The translations under genes and the position numbers were made by a program. This document shows positions 53,401 through 64,000 of a stretch of 64,000 nt of DNA, piece after piece. This DNA is from Hemibagrus wyckioides (Eukaryota > Chordata > Actinopteri > Siluriformes > Bagridae): the NCBI RefSeq assembly GCF_019097595.1, contig NC_080710.1, forward strand, positions 13,159,280 through 13,223,279. The letters run 5' to 3'. Positions within the stretch are counted from its first letter, which is position 1; each line of letters begins with the position of its first letter. A model generated the notes under the pieces. It was not told the DNA's origin. It was given only the letters and a program-made list of their open reading frames with translations, and did not search any database.

Positions 53401-54356
53401 ACTATATGTGTGCCAAGAACAAGGAAGCATTGCTGCTCTGACAAGTTATTTTCAGTTTGGTTTTGGCAGGAGATGATAGAAAATAGTGCTTCTTAGTGAC
53501 TCCATACCAAAGAAGAAGCATGAAACGTCTTTTCCCACAATATATAATGGAATCTCTACCAACGGTATAGTAGAGGAAATATTTTACCTGAGATTATTTC
53601 TACAGATTCTTTTTATAGTAAATAAAGACAGTGTAATCTTTCTAGACACACAGTCTGTAAAAATGACTGAGATGGCAGATTTGGACAGGTTCAAAACCCC
53701 AGAGATAAACTGGTAACAATTGCCTTACGCCAACTCCACACATTAAACTAATCCATCCCAAATCGGGCTATTTATTGCTTAGCAGTAAACAGAATATGAG
53801 GGCTAATTTAGTTCAGTTTGATATAGATCATGGCGGCTCAAATCACAGGTTTAAATGTGCTTTAACACAATAAATAAGCCGCATTATATAGAAGTCTGCA
53901 AATTCACTACCGCTCCCTGTACACTTCAACCTAGACTCTCACAAATACCCAATTAATCCCAACAAAACCATGTCTGAGACCTTTATGTTAATAAAACACT
54001 ATCTAAGGCTACTGCTATTGATAGAGATTATGTTGAAGTACCTGAGGGGCAGCTGAGTGCATTGGTGCGTGAGGAGACGTCTGGTGCCCGTGTGCAGGGT
54101 GTAGATGGCCAGGGTGAGAGTTATGGTGCCCGTGGCTCTGCGGGTGGTGGTGGCCTGTCTGGGTGTGGCTATGGTGGTGGGCGTGGTGTGGGTAACCATG
54201 GGGCGGGGCTTGCATGTGTTGGTGAGGGTGAGAATGCAAATGGTGATGGCCGCTCTGCTCTTGCCGCGATGACATCATATCCATCATGTGACCCATCGTA
54301 TTCATGTTGCCATTGGAGATAGGCCCTGGATGGTGAGCCAGAACAGCTTTCAGTCT
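49973..54356 (-). CDS. creb5: CREB5 bZIP transcription factor, C-terminal four exons
   Basis: Segments 54042-54356, 51317-51544, 50202-50310 and 49973-50097 join in phase to 777 nt (258 codons plus TAG). In order they give: RLKAVLAHHPGPISNGNMNT, a Met-rich block and a long His-rich region; then RRRRVVDEDPDERRRKFLER; then the basic region ERNRAAATRCRQKR with the invariant Asn and Arg; then a leucine zipper (LEKKAEELTQTNMQLQ continuing NEVSMLKNEVTQLKQLLL); and DCPITAMQKESQGYL. This is the ATF2/ATF7/CREB5 family, and the His-rich stretch identifies CREB5. The protein is nuclear and binds CRE sites as a homodimer or with JUN. The zinc-finger and activation-domain exons should lie beyond the right edge. 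The tail after QQQVIQHNTITT is shorter than I recall for human but ends TDINPIH, resembling TDLNPIL. Confidence 0.95.
50202..50310 (-). CDS. creb5: creb5 zipper exon
   Basis: This 109-nt exon lies between GTTGTGGCAG and GTGAGT. It encodes NEVSMLKNEVTQLKQLLLTH, then KDCPITAMQKESQGYL plus one base of the next Ser. Confidence 0.97.
50418..50478. repeat. (AT)n microsatellite in creb5 intron
   Basis: About 60 bases of AT, roughly 110 bases upstream (in gene direction) of the zipper exon. Confidence 0.97.
51317..51544 (-). CDS. creb5: creb5 bZIP exon: basic region and start of zipper
   Basis: This 228-nt exon lies between TTTTTTTTACAG and GTATCC. It runs LSPAAQQMQPTQTLQ, then RRRRVVDEDPDERRRKFLER, then the DNA-contacting NRAAATRCRQKRKVWV and the first zipper heptads to NMQLQ. 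It is nearly identical to the mammalian sequence. Confidence 0.97.
52740..53120 (+). pseudogene. Possible Tc1-like relic in creb5 intron
   Basis: GGTCAGATGGAACAAATGAA and GCTTGGCCATAATGATCAGT resemble the transposase stretch around the first catalytic Asp of a common fish Tc1 family. There is no open frame and the ends are not visible. Confidence 0.35.
53196..53226. repeat. (ATT)n microsatellite
   Basis: A short TTA/ATT run in the creb5 intron. Confidence 0.9.
54042..54356 (-). CDS. creb5: creb5 His-rich exon
   Basis: This 315-nt exon (105 codons, phase 0 at both ends) lies between a CTTCTGTAAAG acceptor and a GTACTT donor. It encodes NGNMNTMGHMMDMMSSRQEQ followed by dense His/Pro/Gly sequence such as HHHLHSHPHQHMQ and ends HGHQTSPHAPMHSAAPQ. 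The acceptor base choice (54356) is inferred from the R-L-K start. Confidence 0.93.
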
Positions 54357-54696
54357 CTTTACAGAAGAAACAAGAGAAAAAAGTAAACAGGCATTTAAGT
54401 AGTGTTGCAAACTAGAAAATAAATTCATTTGGTTATGTGCAGGGTTCTGTTTACACAGAAACAATGAAGAAAGATTCACCTTTGTTCAGAACATTGAAAG
54501 GCTGTGTCTGAAGTGTAACACGTGAACATGTGTAGGCCTTTTTTAATGAATTATGACTAAAACAACTGGATTTTAACAGCGAGTAAACAGTACCTGACTT
54601 TCCTTTTAGATATGCATAAAACTCACAAGCAAATATGGCTGTAAGTCATCATTTGAATCCTTTACACTTATACACACATTCTAGACTAGAAAGGGA

Positions 54697-54840
54697 AGTG
54701 GTAGCTCAGTGTTTAAAGCATTGGGATACTGATCAGAAGGTCATAAGTTTGAATCCCAATTCCACCAAGCTGCCCCTGTGCACTTAACTTAAGGCTTTAC
54801 CCACAGCTGTATAAAAGCACATCTGCCAAATCTGTGAATA
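54697..54840 (+). mobile_element. tRNA-derived SINE
   Basis: GTGGTAGCTCAGTGTTTAAA (A-box region) and CATAAGTTTGAATCCCAATT (B-box region) are followed by CCACCAAGCTGCCCCTGTG and a CACATCTGCCAAATCTGTG tail. It is more diverged than the copy at 41.0 kb. Confidence 0.75.
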
Positions 54841-57800
54841 ATCACATACAATAATAAACACGCTGCTTCTTAGATGCATAGAAACACTATCATCACTCTC
54901 ATCTTTCATGTCCTCCTATGTGCTCCACCAACAGTCTTTTCTGCCGCCTTTTCTGCTACAGCAGTGTGGCAGACTTAAACGCTTTGCAAAGACCTACTCG
55001 GAAAACTTTTTGGCTTTGAAACACTCAGTCAAAGTGCCTGTGTTTAGTGTGTGTTTACCTGCCTGCGCTCTCTCTCCCTGAGCTGTTTTTCTGGGCAGCC
55101 CTTTAACCACCCAAACTATTAACAAACCCACAAACCCGGTCATAAGCTGCCAAGATGTGGCCACTAGTGTGATCTGCCTGACAGCAAACGAAGGCAAGCT
55201 TTAAAAAAAATGCATTTATGTCTGGACGCATTCGTTTAGCTTTTTAGACTTGCTCTGGAAAGTAAGCGTATTTTTAGAGTGTGTTGAGTCTACAGCACAT
55301 ACAGTATTTCCATTTGAGCTGCACAGGTGGAGTCATTTTAAAAGGAAACAGACTTAAAGGACAGATGAAAAACAAAAGCAATAGAGGAATCGAAGAGAAA
55401 TAGCAACATGAGAAAAATTCAGCTTTTATATTTGGGAAAGACTGTAGAGTACGCTAATAATATCATATAATGATAGTAGTAGAGAAACTTCTTGTCACTC
55501 CAGATGCTGTCAGTCAGAGCCAGTGGTTCACTTCTCTTTGCCAAGAATCATGGCCAGCTGGCCAGCATCAGCACACGACATCATTCATCCAACCTCTCCC
55601 CCTCCCATCCTCTCTGTTTTTCTCACCCCCCTACCACAACCTTCCTCACTCCCACTCTCTCCCACTGTTACTCCCCACACTACTACTACTACTACAGCGT
55701 GGGCAAACTTTCTCAGCTGACACCCAATGCTCACAGTTTTACCCATAAAGCACCACAGCACTCTTCTTAAAAAGCATTTCCTCGCTAACGAAAATATGAA
55801 TCAACAGCAATGAATCCAAGTTTATACTCACTTTAGGGCTTTTTAAACAAACCATGGTTGCTATTTACCAAAATAAACCCAGATCAATTTGATCATATTC
55901 ACTAAATTCGACTGTTCCTGTACTGGCCAAAGAGAGCCACCCAGTCCCTCCAAGCTATTTCCATTCCTCTGCATCTTGTTATGGCCAGCCACATCACTGG
56001 TTCCACACCTACCTTTGCCAGCTGCACCAGCCCATGTTTTACAGCAGGTTCTGGACAAATCTTAATGACGAATTCACCAATACTGTAAACAAACTTGGTT
56101 TTTAACCATTACCACCACCAACACAAGCCACATTAAAAAAAAAAACAATAAATCTACAACCGCTCTTACCAGAACACTTTTACAAATCACATCTGCCAAA
56201 CATTGCACACCTTAAACTGGCCACTAACTAAACACTGCAACCCACACCGTCCACCAACTCCTGCATTCTTTAACTGCTCCTTAAGCTCATTCTCAACATC
56301 ACCGACACATAAAATACCACTAGCAACTAAGGATGGCAGGATACTTTCTACCCTCTGAACTAATGAGTTCATTAAGAAAACTAGCATGACATTCTCAAGC
56401 AGATACTGCAGATACATGAGAGACGTTCTCTGTACAGACATTACAGAGCCTTTATTACGGTTCAACTTCAGTTCTATTTCTGTTGCTGTGACATGCATTC
56501 AGCCTCACATTTGTGTATGCTGGTTTATTTGGTCACCAAAGAGACAACGATGAGATTTTGATTGAACAGTGACTGAATTAACTTCCCTTTGTTTGTCATG
56601 TCCCTGGTTTCATAGCTTTGTTTACATCTGAGTCAAATATCCTGGAGATGTTTGTTCTTGGCAAGTCTAAGATTTTGAGCTTTGATAAACAGAACTCATG
56701 TTTGCAGTTTCTGTAAGGTCATTTTCTTAGTACAGGGCAAAACAAAGGAGATATTTCATTTGCACAGTTGTTTTAAATAAGAAAAGAATCTTGAAAATAT
56801 TCATTTTAGCAATGTATAAAGCTCCACTGAATGCAGAATATACACGAATGACAAGTAGAATGGTTTAAATGAATACGCATTTTCCTTAATAATAAAAACT
56901 AGGTGACATTCAATGTCATCAGCCAGGCCAAGTAACTCATATTAGTAAATCATATTATTTAATGCATGTTTAGATGCAGCCCACTATATCCAGCCCTGAT
57001 GTCTGCAAGACGAATATGTCAGAACCAGCAACACTAAGACACCATCATTCATCCACCCACCTGCCAGACATATTGGGGTCAAAGGGCACTAAAACACATC
57101 TGACTGAGTGGACCACCCATCAATCAGTGGTAGGCTAATAGCAATCGAAGCAATGCAGCTGTGCACCTATCTCTATCTCCCCCAGCCACCCTGTAGGGTT
57201 CCTGCAGTTCCCACGCGGTGGAATGCCACTGTCTGGGGCCCGGTAAGGTTGACAAGCATCAGGCTTGCATCAGCAGAAGAGTCACTTACTCTCATTTTGG
57301 CTGTAAGCCAGCGGACGACGGAATAAAACGAAGGAAGAGATGGAGGAAGTGAGGGGGAGTAGTGGAGTTTATTTTTTTCTCCACAGAATAGCTATCTATC
57401 CATCACTTCTGGGGCAAAGGGAAAGTGGGTACTATCAGTATGCTAATGCAATCACCATTCACTCTAGCTCCATGCAGGCCCCCCAGAGCATCGCTCTTCA
57501 CGATGTATAAGTGTGTATGCCACAATAGACAGAGCCATGCAGTGTGCAAGAGCACACTCTGAACAGATACATACATCGCATAATAAATCCAGTAATGTCA
57601 CACTCCACTGAAACACACTTTTCAATTACTTGTACATTTTTGCTAAAGTCTCACATTTTCACCCAAATACCTAAAAATACCTAATCCCAAATAAGTTCTC
57701 AGCCAAACAGCTAAAACCTGTTGTCCTAGCAGTTGCCCTTACTGAACCAAACAACACATAGTTCCTTTAGTTCCTAAATTCACAAAACAACACAAGACCT

Positions 57801-58990
57801 CTCTCACATATCTTTAAAAAAGCTACAGAAAAAAGGTAAATCTTCTCACCAAAAACCACCTCAGGCCAACACAAGATGTAGAAGAAGTTTCTTTTCCAAG
57901 TTTCTCTGGTAATACTGAACTTCCCTGGACAACGACTAATATATCCGGTGCACATTACGTCCATACAAACCCTCTATGACGTTAGCCAAGAGCCTAGCTC
58001 CGCATAGCTGGAGTGTGAGCAGAAGCCTCATCAGGCGTGATGATGAGGTGTAAACAGACATTAGAACAGTACAGGCTGACTGTGCTGCTCACACAGACCT
58101 GAAGCAGCAGCTGCATGAGCCTCTAATGACAGTCCAGTCTCTCCCTGTCATGGCAGAGCCACGGCTAAACACTCATTATCCTGCTACAGGTGGAGGCTTG
58201 TGGGGACACGGGTGAATTGCCTGCTCTTCTTTCTTCTTATCCCTGTCTCCTTCACCTTAAATTGTGGTGTCGATTATGTCTTATAGTCTCACAGGGATTT
58301 AGACAGTGCGCAGCTACTGTATTTAAATATGCTTTGGGAGTATAAGTGCGTTTTCAATTTCAACCTTAGACTACTACTACTACATTCACATACGTGATTT
58401 GCTTATGGCTACTTTTAGTTTCTCGACACCTTCATGACTTTGACCCTACTTTCATGCTGCTCATTCTCACGTTTAGAGCAAAACCTTTCTGATAACCTTT
58501 AGCCGTCATTTCACAGTTATCTAATCGATAAAATATATGATTCATCTTACAAAGTCATTCTCAGCAAGCTGACACATAGGTCATCATGGGTGCGGAGTAG
58601 CAAATCTGTAATATCACCATAATACTGATGTATTTTCAGATTTGCAAACATCACTTATTTTTTATCTCATAAAAAAAAACCCTCTAAGTTAAATTTGCTG
58701 GCAGAATTAAATGAAAAGATTTTTTAATTAAATTCATATTTTTTTTTTTAAATTAAATTCATATCTGACACTTTCGGAAATAATTGAACTATGCTGTATT
58801 TCAGCTGTTAACCTTTAGCTTAGTTTGGCAATGACACACTAGTTAGTCTGCCAAGTTTATGTCAACTAACTATATAGTATTAGCAGAGGCTTTATATTAT
58901 TTATAAATTCATTTGCAGTGAATAAAGTGTGCTAAAGATGTAACAGATCGGTCTGTAATGATCAGTAGGAATCATGACAATGAATATTCA

Positions 58991-59021
<31 letters not shown>

Positions 59022-60319
59022 ACTCAGCTTTATTCAGATAATATTTTGCTAAATCAACAGATGCTAGCAAGCCAGTGCTGTCCTCACTAAACAAGGCTAA
59101 TGGTACAATGGTAATAACCAGATTGTATATGGATTACGTCTTTTCAGCCTTTTATCTCGAAAAGTTAAAGAAACCAGTGTCCAGCCTAATGCGGACCATA
59201 ACAGAGTTCTAAAGACTCTAAAATGGCTTCAGAAGAGCAATAAAAAGCATAAGTTGTGATTTATTTTCTAAATTATATATATCACTGGTATACCAAATGG
59301 ATCCGGCTGCTGACATAGCATCTTAAAATCTTGATTTTCTTACAAAGCCTTCCAAGGACATGCATTTCTGAAGGTTTAAGTTACAACCAGTGTCTAAATT
59401 CCACTATATAATCCCTCACCTCTGACACCTCATTTTTTTTCAAGGTTGTCTCTCTTACAGGTACAAGACGAGATTTTAATGGTATTTATTGTCACTCCTG
59501 TTGTGACACTAGATCTTGAGTGATGTTGCACTGAGTGCTTTGGGGTGCATTCTAACCGATTCAGGTTCCATGGGATGAAGGGATGACTTCATATCAATAA
59601 AAGAGTGTAAACAGAGAGATAGTACCCCACCCACTGGTTCAGGAATAAATCAGACTGAATGAGGTCAGAGGGAAAAGGGAGCCCCTAGGTAGAAGTACAG
59701 CAGTGAAGACTCTCTTTTTCTCTCTGTCTGTGTGTGTGTGTGTGAGTGTGTGTGTATGTATGAGTATATGTGTGTAGAGTCACTGTTCCTGCTGCTATCA
59801 GTGAACACCTGTTACTTTCTATGCATCTCTCCTACGTCTTTTCTCTAATTCTCTATCAAAAAAAATCCTGAAAACTAATATATGCTCATGTTATGTTCAA
59901 ACCGATCTCCTTTTACTGTTAGAAAATGGTTAATAAGCACTGAACCATACAGAGTCAACAATCTTAATGCTTGAAACACAGCCATATAATCATTCCAGCC
60001 CTTTGGAGAGCAGACTAGGCTTTATGTACGCATTACTGCTTATTGCATAAATCTGAGACCTGAATTTCCTGGCACCATTTCCTGTTCTCTTTGGGCTCTT
60101 GGGTATTAGACACCCATCTGGTTCCTCATCACCCCTAAACCTCCATGCCAGACACAAGGGGAGTCTCTTTCCATTCCTCTAAGACCCAGCTGGGGTGAAC
60201 CCAAGTGCGCATGTCCAAACTCTCCACCACACCCCCATTAGCTCATTTTATGAGACCTCCCCCACTAAACACCACCCCACTTAGCCAAGCTCTGCCAGCA
60301 GCTGTGAGCTGGAACCTAC

Positions 60320-60560
60320 TTAACTGATTTCTTATGGGAAGGCTTTTATGGAGGGAGAGGCACACAATCTGGTATTGCTATAGCCTTACTGACATGTGTG
60401 CCATGTGCAATTATAGGAACCAATTTGATTTGTTTTGTTTCAATGCACCAGCCCTAGTGCCAGCCCAGGCCAGAGGCTGGATTAATTAAATGGCTCAGGT
60501 TGAGCACGCTGACCTAGGATCATCTCCTTCATGACACTATAGTTGCATATGGACCTGATA
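60320..60560. promoter_or_regulatory. Candidate conserved noncoding element in creb5 intron
   Basis: Repeat-free sequence with several transcription-factor-like cores, including CCAATTTGATTTGTTTTGTT and GGATTAATTAAATGG (TAATTA homeodomain core). It is suggestive only; conservation cannot be tested here. Confidence 0.2.
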
Positions 60561-63500
60561 GACAAAGCTTGGTCCTACATGAGCACTTATACAGAAACAC
60601 TATAAAATGAACAGTTCATTAACAATATACCACAGACTACTAAATACTGAACTGAATGATCTGATATTCGACTGGAGCCTAATATCACTCTATCACTATA
60701 CTATTTCATTGATGGTATTTTTTGTCTCTGTCTCTATGTAACGCTCTACTGGCTTCATGCTGTACTTCCTCCTAATATCCAACATGCAAAAAAAGTAAAG
60801 CTTTTCATTCAAACTAAAAGACACTGAACGGTTCTATCAACTTTTTGCTAAATATGTACTTTAATTGACTAGTTTATGTTTAGTTTTAGTACCAAAGACA
60901 TTTTGGGTGTTGATAGAAATGAAATGATCGTTTACATAAGAATAAACTACCTTGTTCCTGAGCATTAAGCCCACAGCTGATGACGTTACGGATGTGTCAG
61001 TGTCAGTGTCATGGGCTGAAAAACATCAGCTCGAATGGAGATCAAATCTAATCGGCCAGTGTAATCACCTGGCATGACTGTCACTGATAGGTGGCATGTA
61101 TCTGCACTCTGCATGAGAAAGAACTCTCGGGATTGCTTGTTCGTAACACAACACGTGTTTTTCTAAGCATCATTGGTGGCCCAGAATTATCCTTAAGACA
61201 TTTCTTAACAGCAAATAGACTAATATGAATGGGATGTCAGATGCCAACAATTAAACCATATACTGATGCCTTTGTATCTTTGAAAGACACAGGGGCTTAG
61301 GCCTGTTAGGCAATTTATACCAGCTGCCCATGTAGACACTAATTAATGTCAAAAGGCAAACTGGAAAACAGATTGGAAGTCCACTTTACTGATCCAACTC
61401 GACTCAATACCATATTGAATGTTTGCTTTCACTTGTAAGACTGTGCATGCTTTCAGTAAAAGTGCTCTTATTCAATATTAGCAGAATGGATAATGTTCTC
61501 AGTGGAAGCTGTACAAAATCATTTTCTCTCTCAAACTGCATGTGCCTCAGGGTGGCAGGCTGGGTAATGCAGGAGAGGCCTAATCAGGCTCAGTTAACAA
61601 AAGCATAAACACACAGACCTCCTGGTCTAACTGTGGCTAAGCAGCTGTAATCAGGGCTGTTCATACTATGGACGCAAACATCCATCACGTTACACTGTAG
61701 ATAGTGCAGTTCATGACATTAGAGAAGTTCAAGGCTTCACAGTTCATCCATATCACTTACAAGTTAGGGCTTAAAAGAAACTCTCAGTTGACTATCATGT
61801 GGATCGCATTACTGTAAAAACAAAGCTGATTGTACCTTAAGCTGCCAGCTTTGCTATGACAGGTCAGTGAAAAATGCCTTACATCAAAGACTGAGTAAAA
61901 GTGTAATGGTGTAGATCGCCGGTGACTGCAGAGGTCACATTTGGTACTGATCTGAGCAGTGAGTGAGTTTGGCTTCACTCTGTGTGAGCAATCTGGCCTT
62001 GGAATCAGGTCATAAACGGATTGATAATTAGGTGAAACCAGGAGAAACGGTGTTCCCCAGACTGGCAACCACCTGACCTATATTTTGTGATTACTGATCA
62101 ATCTCAAGAGCACCATCCGTGAAATAACTGTGAGAACAATAAAACCTTCAACATGTAAAGTGCACATATTGGTTGCGTTTGAGTCTGCATCACTGAGCGT
62201 GCTTTACCAACGTAGGTTCTACAATAGCTTACTACACTGACAGGCTGTGAAGCGTGGATGCCCATGCAGCTAAAACAGTGTTATTGCAGCTAAAACAACA
62301 AGCTGCTACACTAAGGCAAACACATGGTAGTCTCTCAATCCTCTGTCTACTCAATAAATAAACTTACATCCAGCTGCAAAACCAGGAATCCAAGGTAGGA
62401 GCCCTCGCTTGTCTTGTCATCATGAATAAGAGCTATGAATGCTGTAAGTGCTGTAAATCCTGTGTGGGATTTTCACAGATTTTCATTCTGAAACAACATA
62501 CGACACAGATTACTCCGCACGCCTTAGGGGAGATGTAAATCCTCCCACTATATATAAATATATGGATTATAGTATTCCTAGTATTTATATCCCTGATATA
62601 GTTTTCTCTTTATATACAGTTAAATGTATGTGTTCAGTCAATCATATCTGCACATTTCAGCTGCGTCTGAGCTCATCGTCACTTTCTAATGACATCATTC
62701 CCTGACAATGCCACCATTCATACAGATGTTGCTCCCAAAACCTAGATTCCAGCCCTCACTTGGCACATACAGCCTCACACACAGCCTGGCCTCTAGCCAC
62801 AGGTGCTGCTGAGACGCTGAACACAGCAAGAGAGCTCCACGTTCAGGAGCTATACAGGAATAAGGCCCTGGCACTCAAAAAACCCAGGAATATACAGACG
62901 AATCGTTACATTACATCCTGACACGGATAACTCCATAGGAACCATAACGTACATCAGAATTCACTGGCATTGTGTTTTAATGAACTACAAACACTTGTAA
63001 ATATTTCCAGTAGTACACAGGTTTCATTCCAACCCTAGCGTGTTTAAATAATCCCAAAGGTGCCATTCTCATATAAATCCTTTACATCATCTTGAATGCA
63101 GTATCCCTCAGTGAAAGTTTCTTTAAGATAGGTTGGTTTTTTTTTCTCCCCCACTCCAAGTAAAAAAGGAGTACATTTACAGCCAGCCAAGAATGATGTC
63201 ACCCAGTGCAGCGTGTGCCAGCTCTTGGACCCAGTGGAGGAATGGTGCATGAACACATAGCATTGTTGACCACATAAAAAAGCCCACCTCCTAGCCTGAT
63301 TCTTAGTGACAAATTTATTGTCCCTAGTAACAATGTAAACAATAGATAATTACCCCTCGATAACAAATCACACTTAGGCTGCGTGGCGTCACTCACATTA
63401 CTAATGAGGCTAGCATTCCAACAAGGCCTTTGCTTTGGGAGGAACTTCACAGAAGACTAGGCGTAAGAGACCGTGCTTTTAAATCCACAAATCGACAGAG

Positions 63501-64000
63501 CTCGAGTGCAGCGTTACTTGGAAACAGAAAGGAGAGGATTAACAGAGAGTAAGTGCAGCTATAAAAATCAAAGTGGAGGTATACCGTAGGCTTCACTCAA
63601 ATGCCGAGTGTTAAAAGCCGAATTTCACAAATCCCTCAGATCTTATATATCCCTGTATACACATATGGGGATAATCTTAATTAATGACTAACTGCAGCGA
63701 TCATAGCAGAGCAGAAGAGGTTTAAAAGGGAGAAGAGCTGAAACTTGATCTGACATTGTACAGTTGGCACACACACACACAGCCTTTTTCCTCCCACTGA
63801 TAAGAGTGTGTTTGGGCTTCCCTCTCCCCAGAGACTCAAGTGCTTTCATTTTTCCAAGCAACTCAAACTACGAAGGATTTGTGAGGAAAAGGCAGGCCTG
63901 AAGTGCTCACATAGACACACACACACACACACAGTGCCAATAGACACATACACACACAGTATCTGTGATGGATGATTGCGAAAACTATGTGCAAATATGT

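Larger units (their letters stand above)
54357..64000. other. creb5 intron, no further exon recognised
   Basis: I looked for the exons that precede the His-rich exon (Gln/Pro/Ser-rich part and the N-terminal zinc finger) and found none with both coding similarity and splice sites. The DNA is mostly unique, with one SINE, CT (58993-59018), TG (59728-59755) and AC (63770-63781, 63917-63934) runs, and fewer Tc1 relics than the chn2 introns. Confidence 0.7.

Noticed and set aside
54062..54322. Gly-rich 86-codon plus-strand open frame
   Set aside because: It is the antisense shadow of the creb5 His-rich exon.
55470..55770. Overlapping plus-strand frames rich in Pro, Ser and Tyr
   Set aside because: Low-complexity CTCC and TACTAC sequence; no splice signals and no match to creb5 or another family.
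57290..57300. An 11-base minus-strand segment between a GGCTTACAG acceptor and a GTAAGT donor reading AKMR, as expected just before the creb5 His-rich exon
   Set aside because: Splicing it to 54356 would give a doubled Arg (KMRRLKA) where the family has KMRLKA, and the phase fits poorly. It is most likely chance, though an RNA read could revive it.

Overview
This is vertebrate, almost certainly teleost fish, nuclear DNA. Coding is confined to short exons with GT/AG introns. The rest is AT-rich, full of dinucleotide and tetranucleotide microsatellites, and littered with degraded Tc1/mariner relics, fish-type tRNA-derived SINEs and LINE tails. The many Tc1 families would fit an otophysan such as a catfish, but I cannot fix the species.

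Three protein genes can be rebuilt exon by exon. (1) 5,334-30,003, minus strand: the N-terminal six coding exons of beta-chimaerin (chn2), giving residues 1-187 with the SH2 domain; the C1 and RhoGAP exons lie beyond the left edge. (2) 32,102-39,892, plus strand: a complete 12-coding-exon cpvl gene (serine carboxypeptidase, 477 codons plus stop) with an intact Ser/Asp/His triad, and an ATTAAA polyadenylation signal at 40,097. (3) 49,973-54,356, minus strand: the last four coding exons of creb5 (His-rich region, bZIP, C-terminus); the 5' exons lie beyond the right edge, and 54.4-64 kb is intron.

Read on the other strand the order is creb5(+), cpvl(-), chn2(+). From memory this matches human chromosome 7p15-p14, except that the single-exon TRIL gene I expect between CREB5 and CPVL is not visible. 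chn2 and cpvl are head to head about 1.5-2 kb apart. The chn2 side is CpG-rich with an NRF1-type palindrome. The cpvl side carries a cluster of E-box/CLEAR-like GTGAC sites, attractive for a lysosomal or secretory hydrolase.

Layout: 0-5.3 kb chn2 intron with Tc1 and LINE debris; 5.3-30 kb chn2 exons 6 to 1 with transposon-rich introns; 30-32 kb divergent promoter region with a Tc1 fragment; 32-40 kb cpvl; 40-46 kb intergenic, with a small duplicated piece of the cpvl last exon, SINEs, TTTC arrays and a pentanucleotide array; 46-50 kb probable creb5 3'UTR or downstream region; 50-64 kb creb5 exons and intron.

I see no bacterial-type system, CRISPR array, viral genome or clearly new gene system. 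The most unusual items are families of internally deleted Tc1 copies sharing identical breakpoints, two foldback structures derived from one Tc1 family, a three-phase pentanucleotide array, and the CLEAR-like cluster at cpvl.
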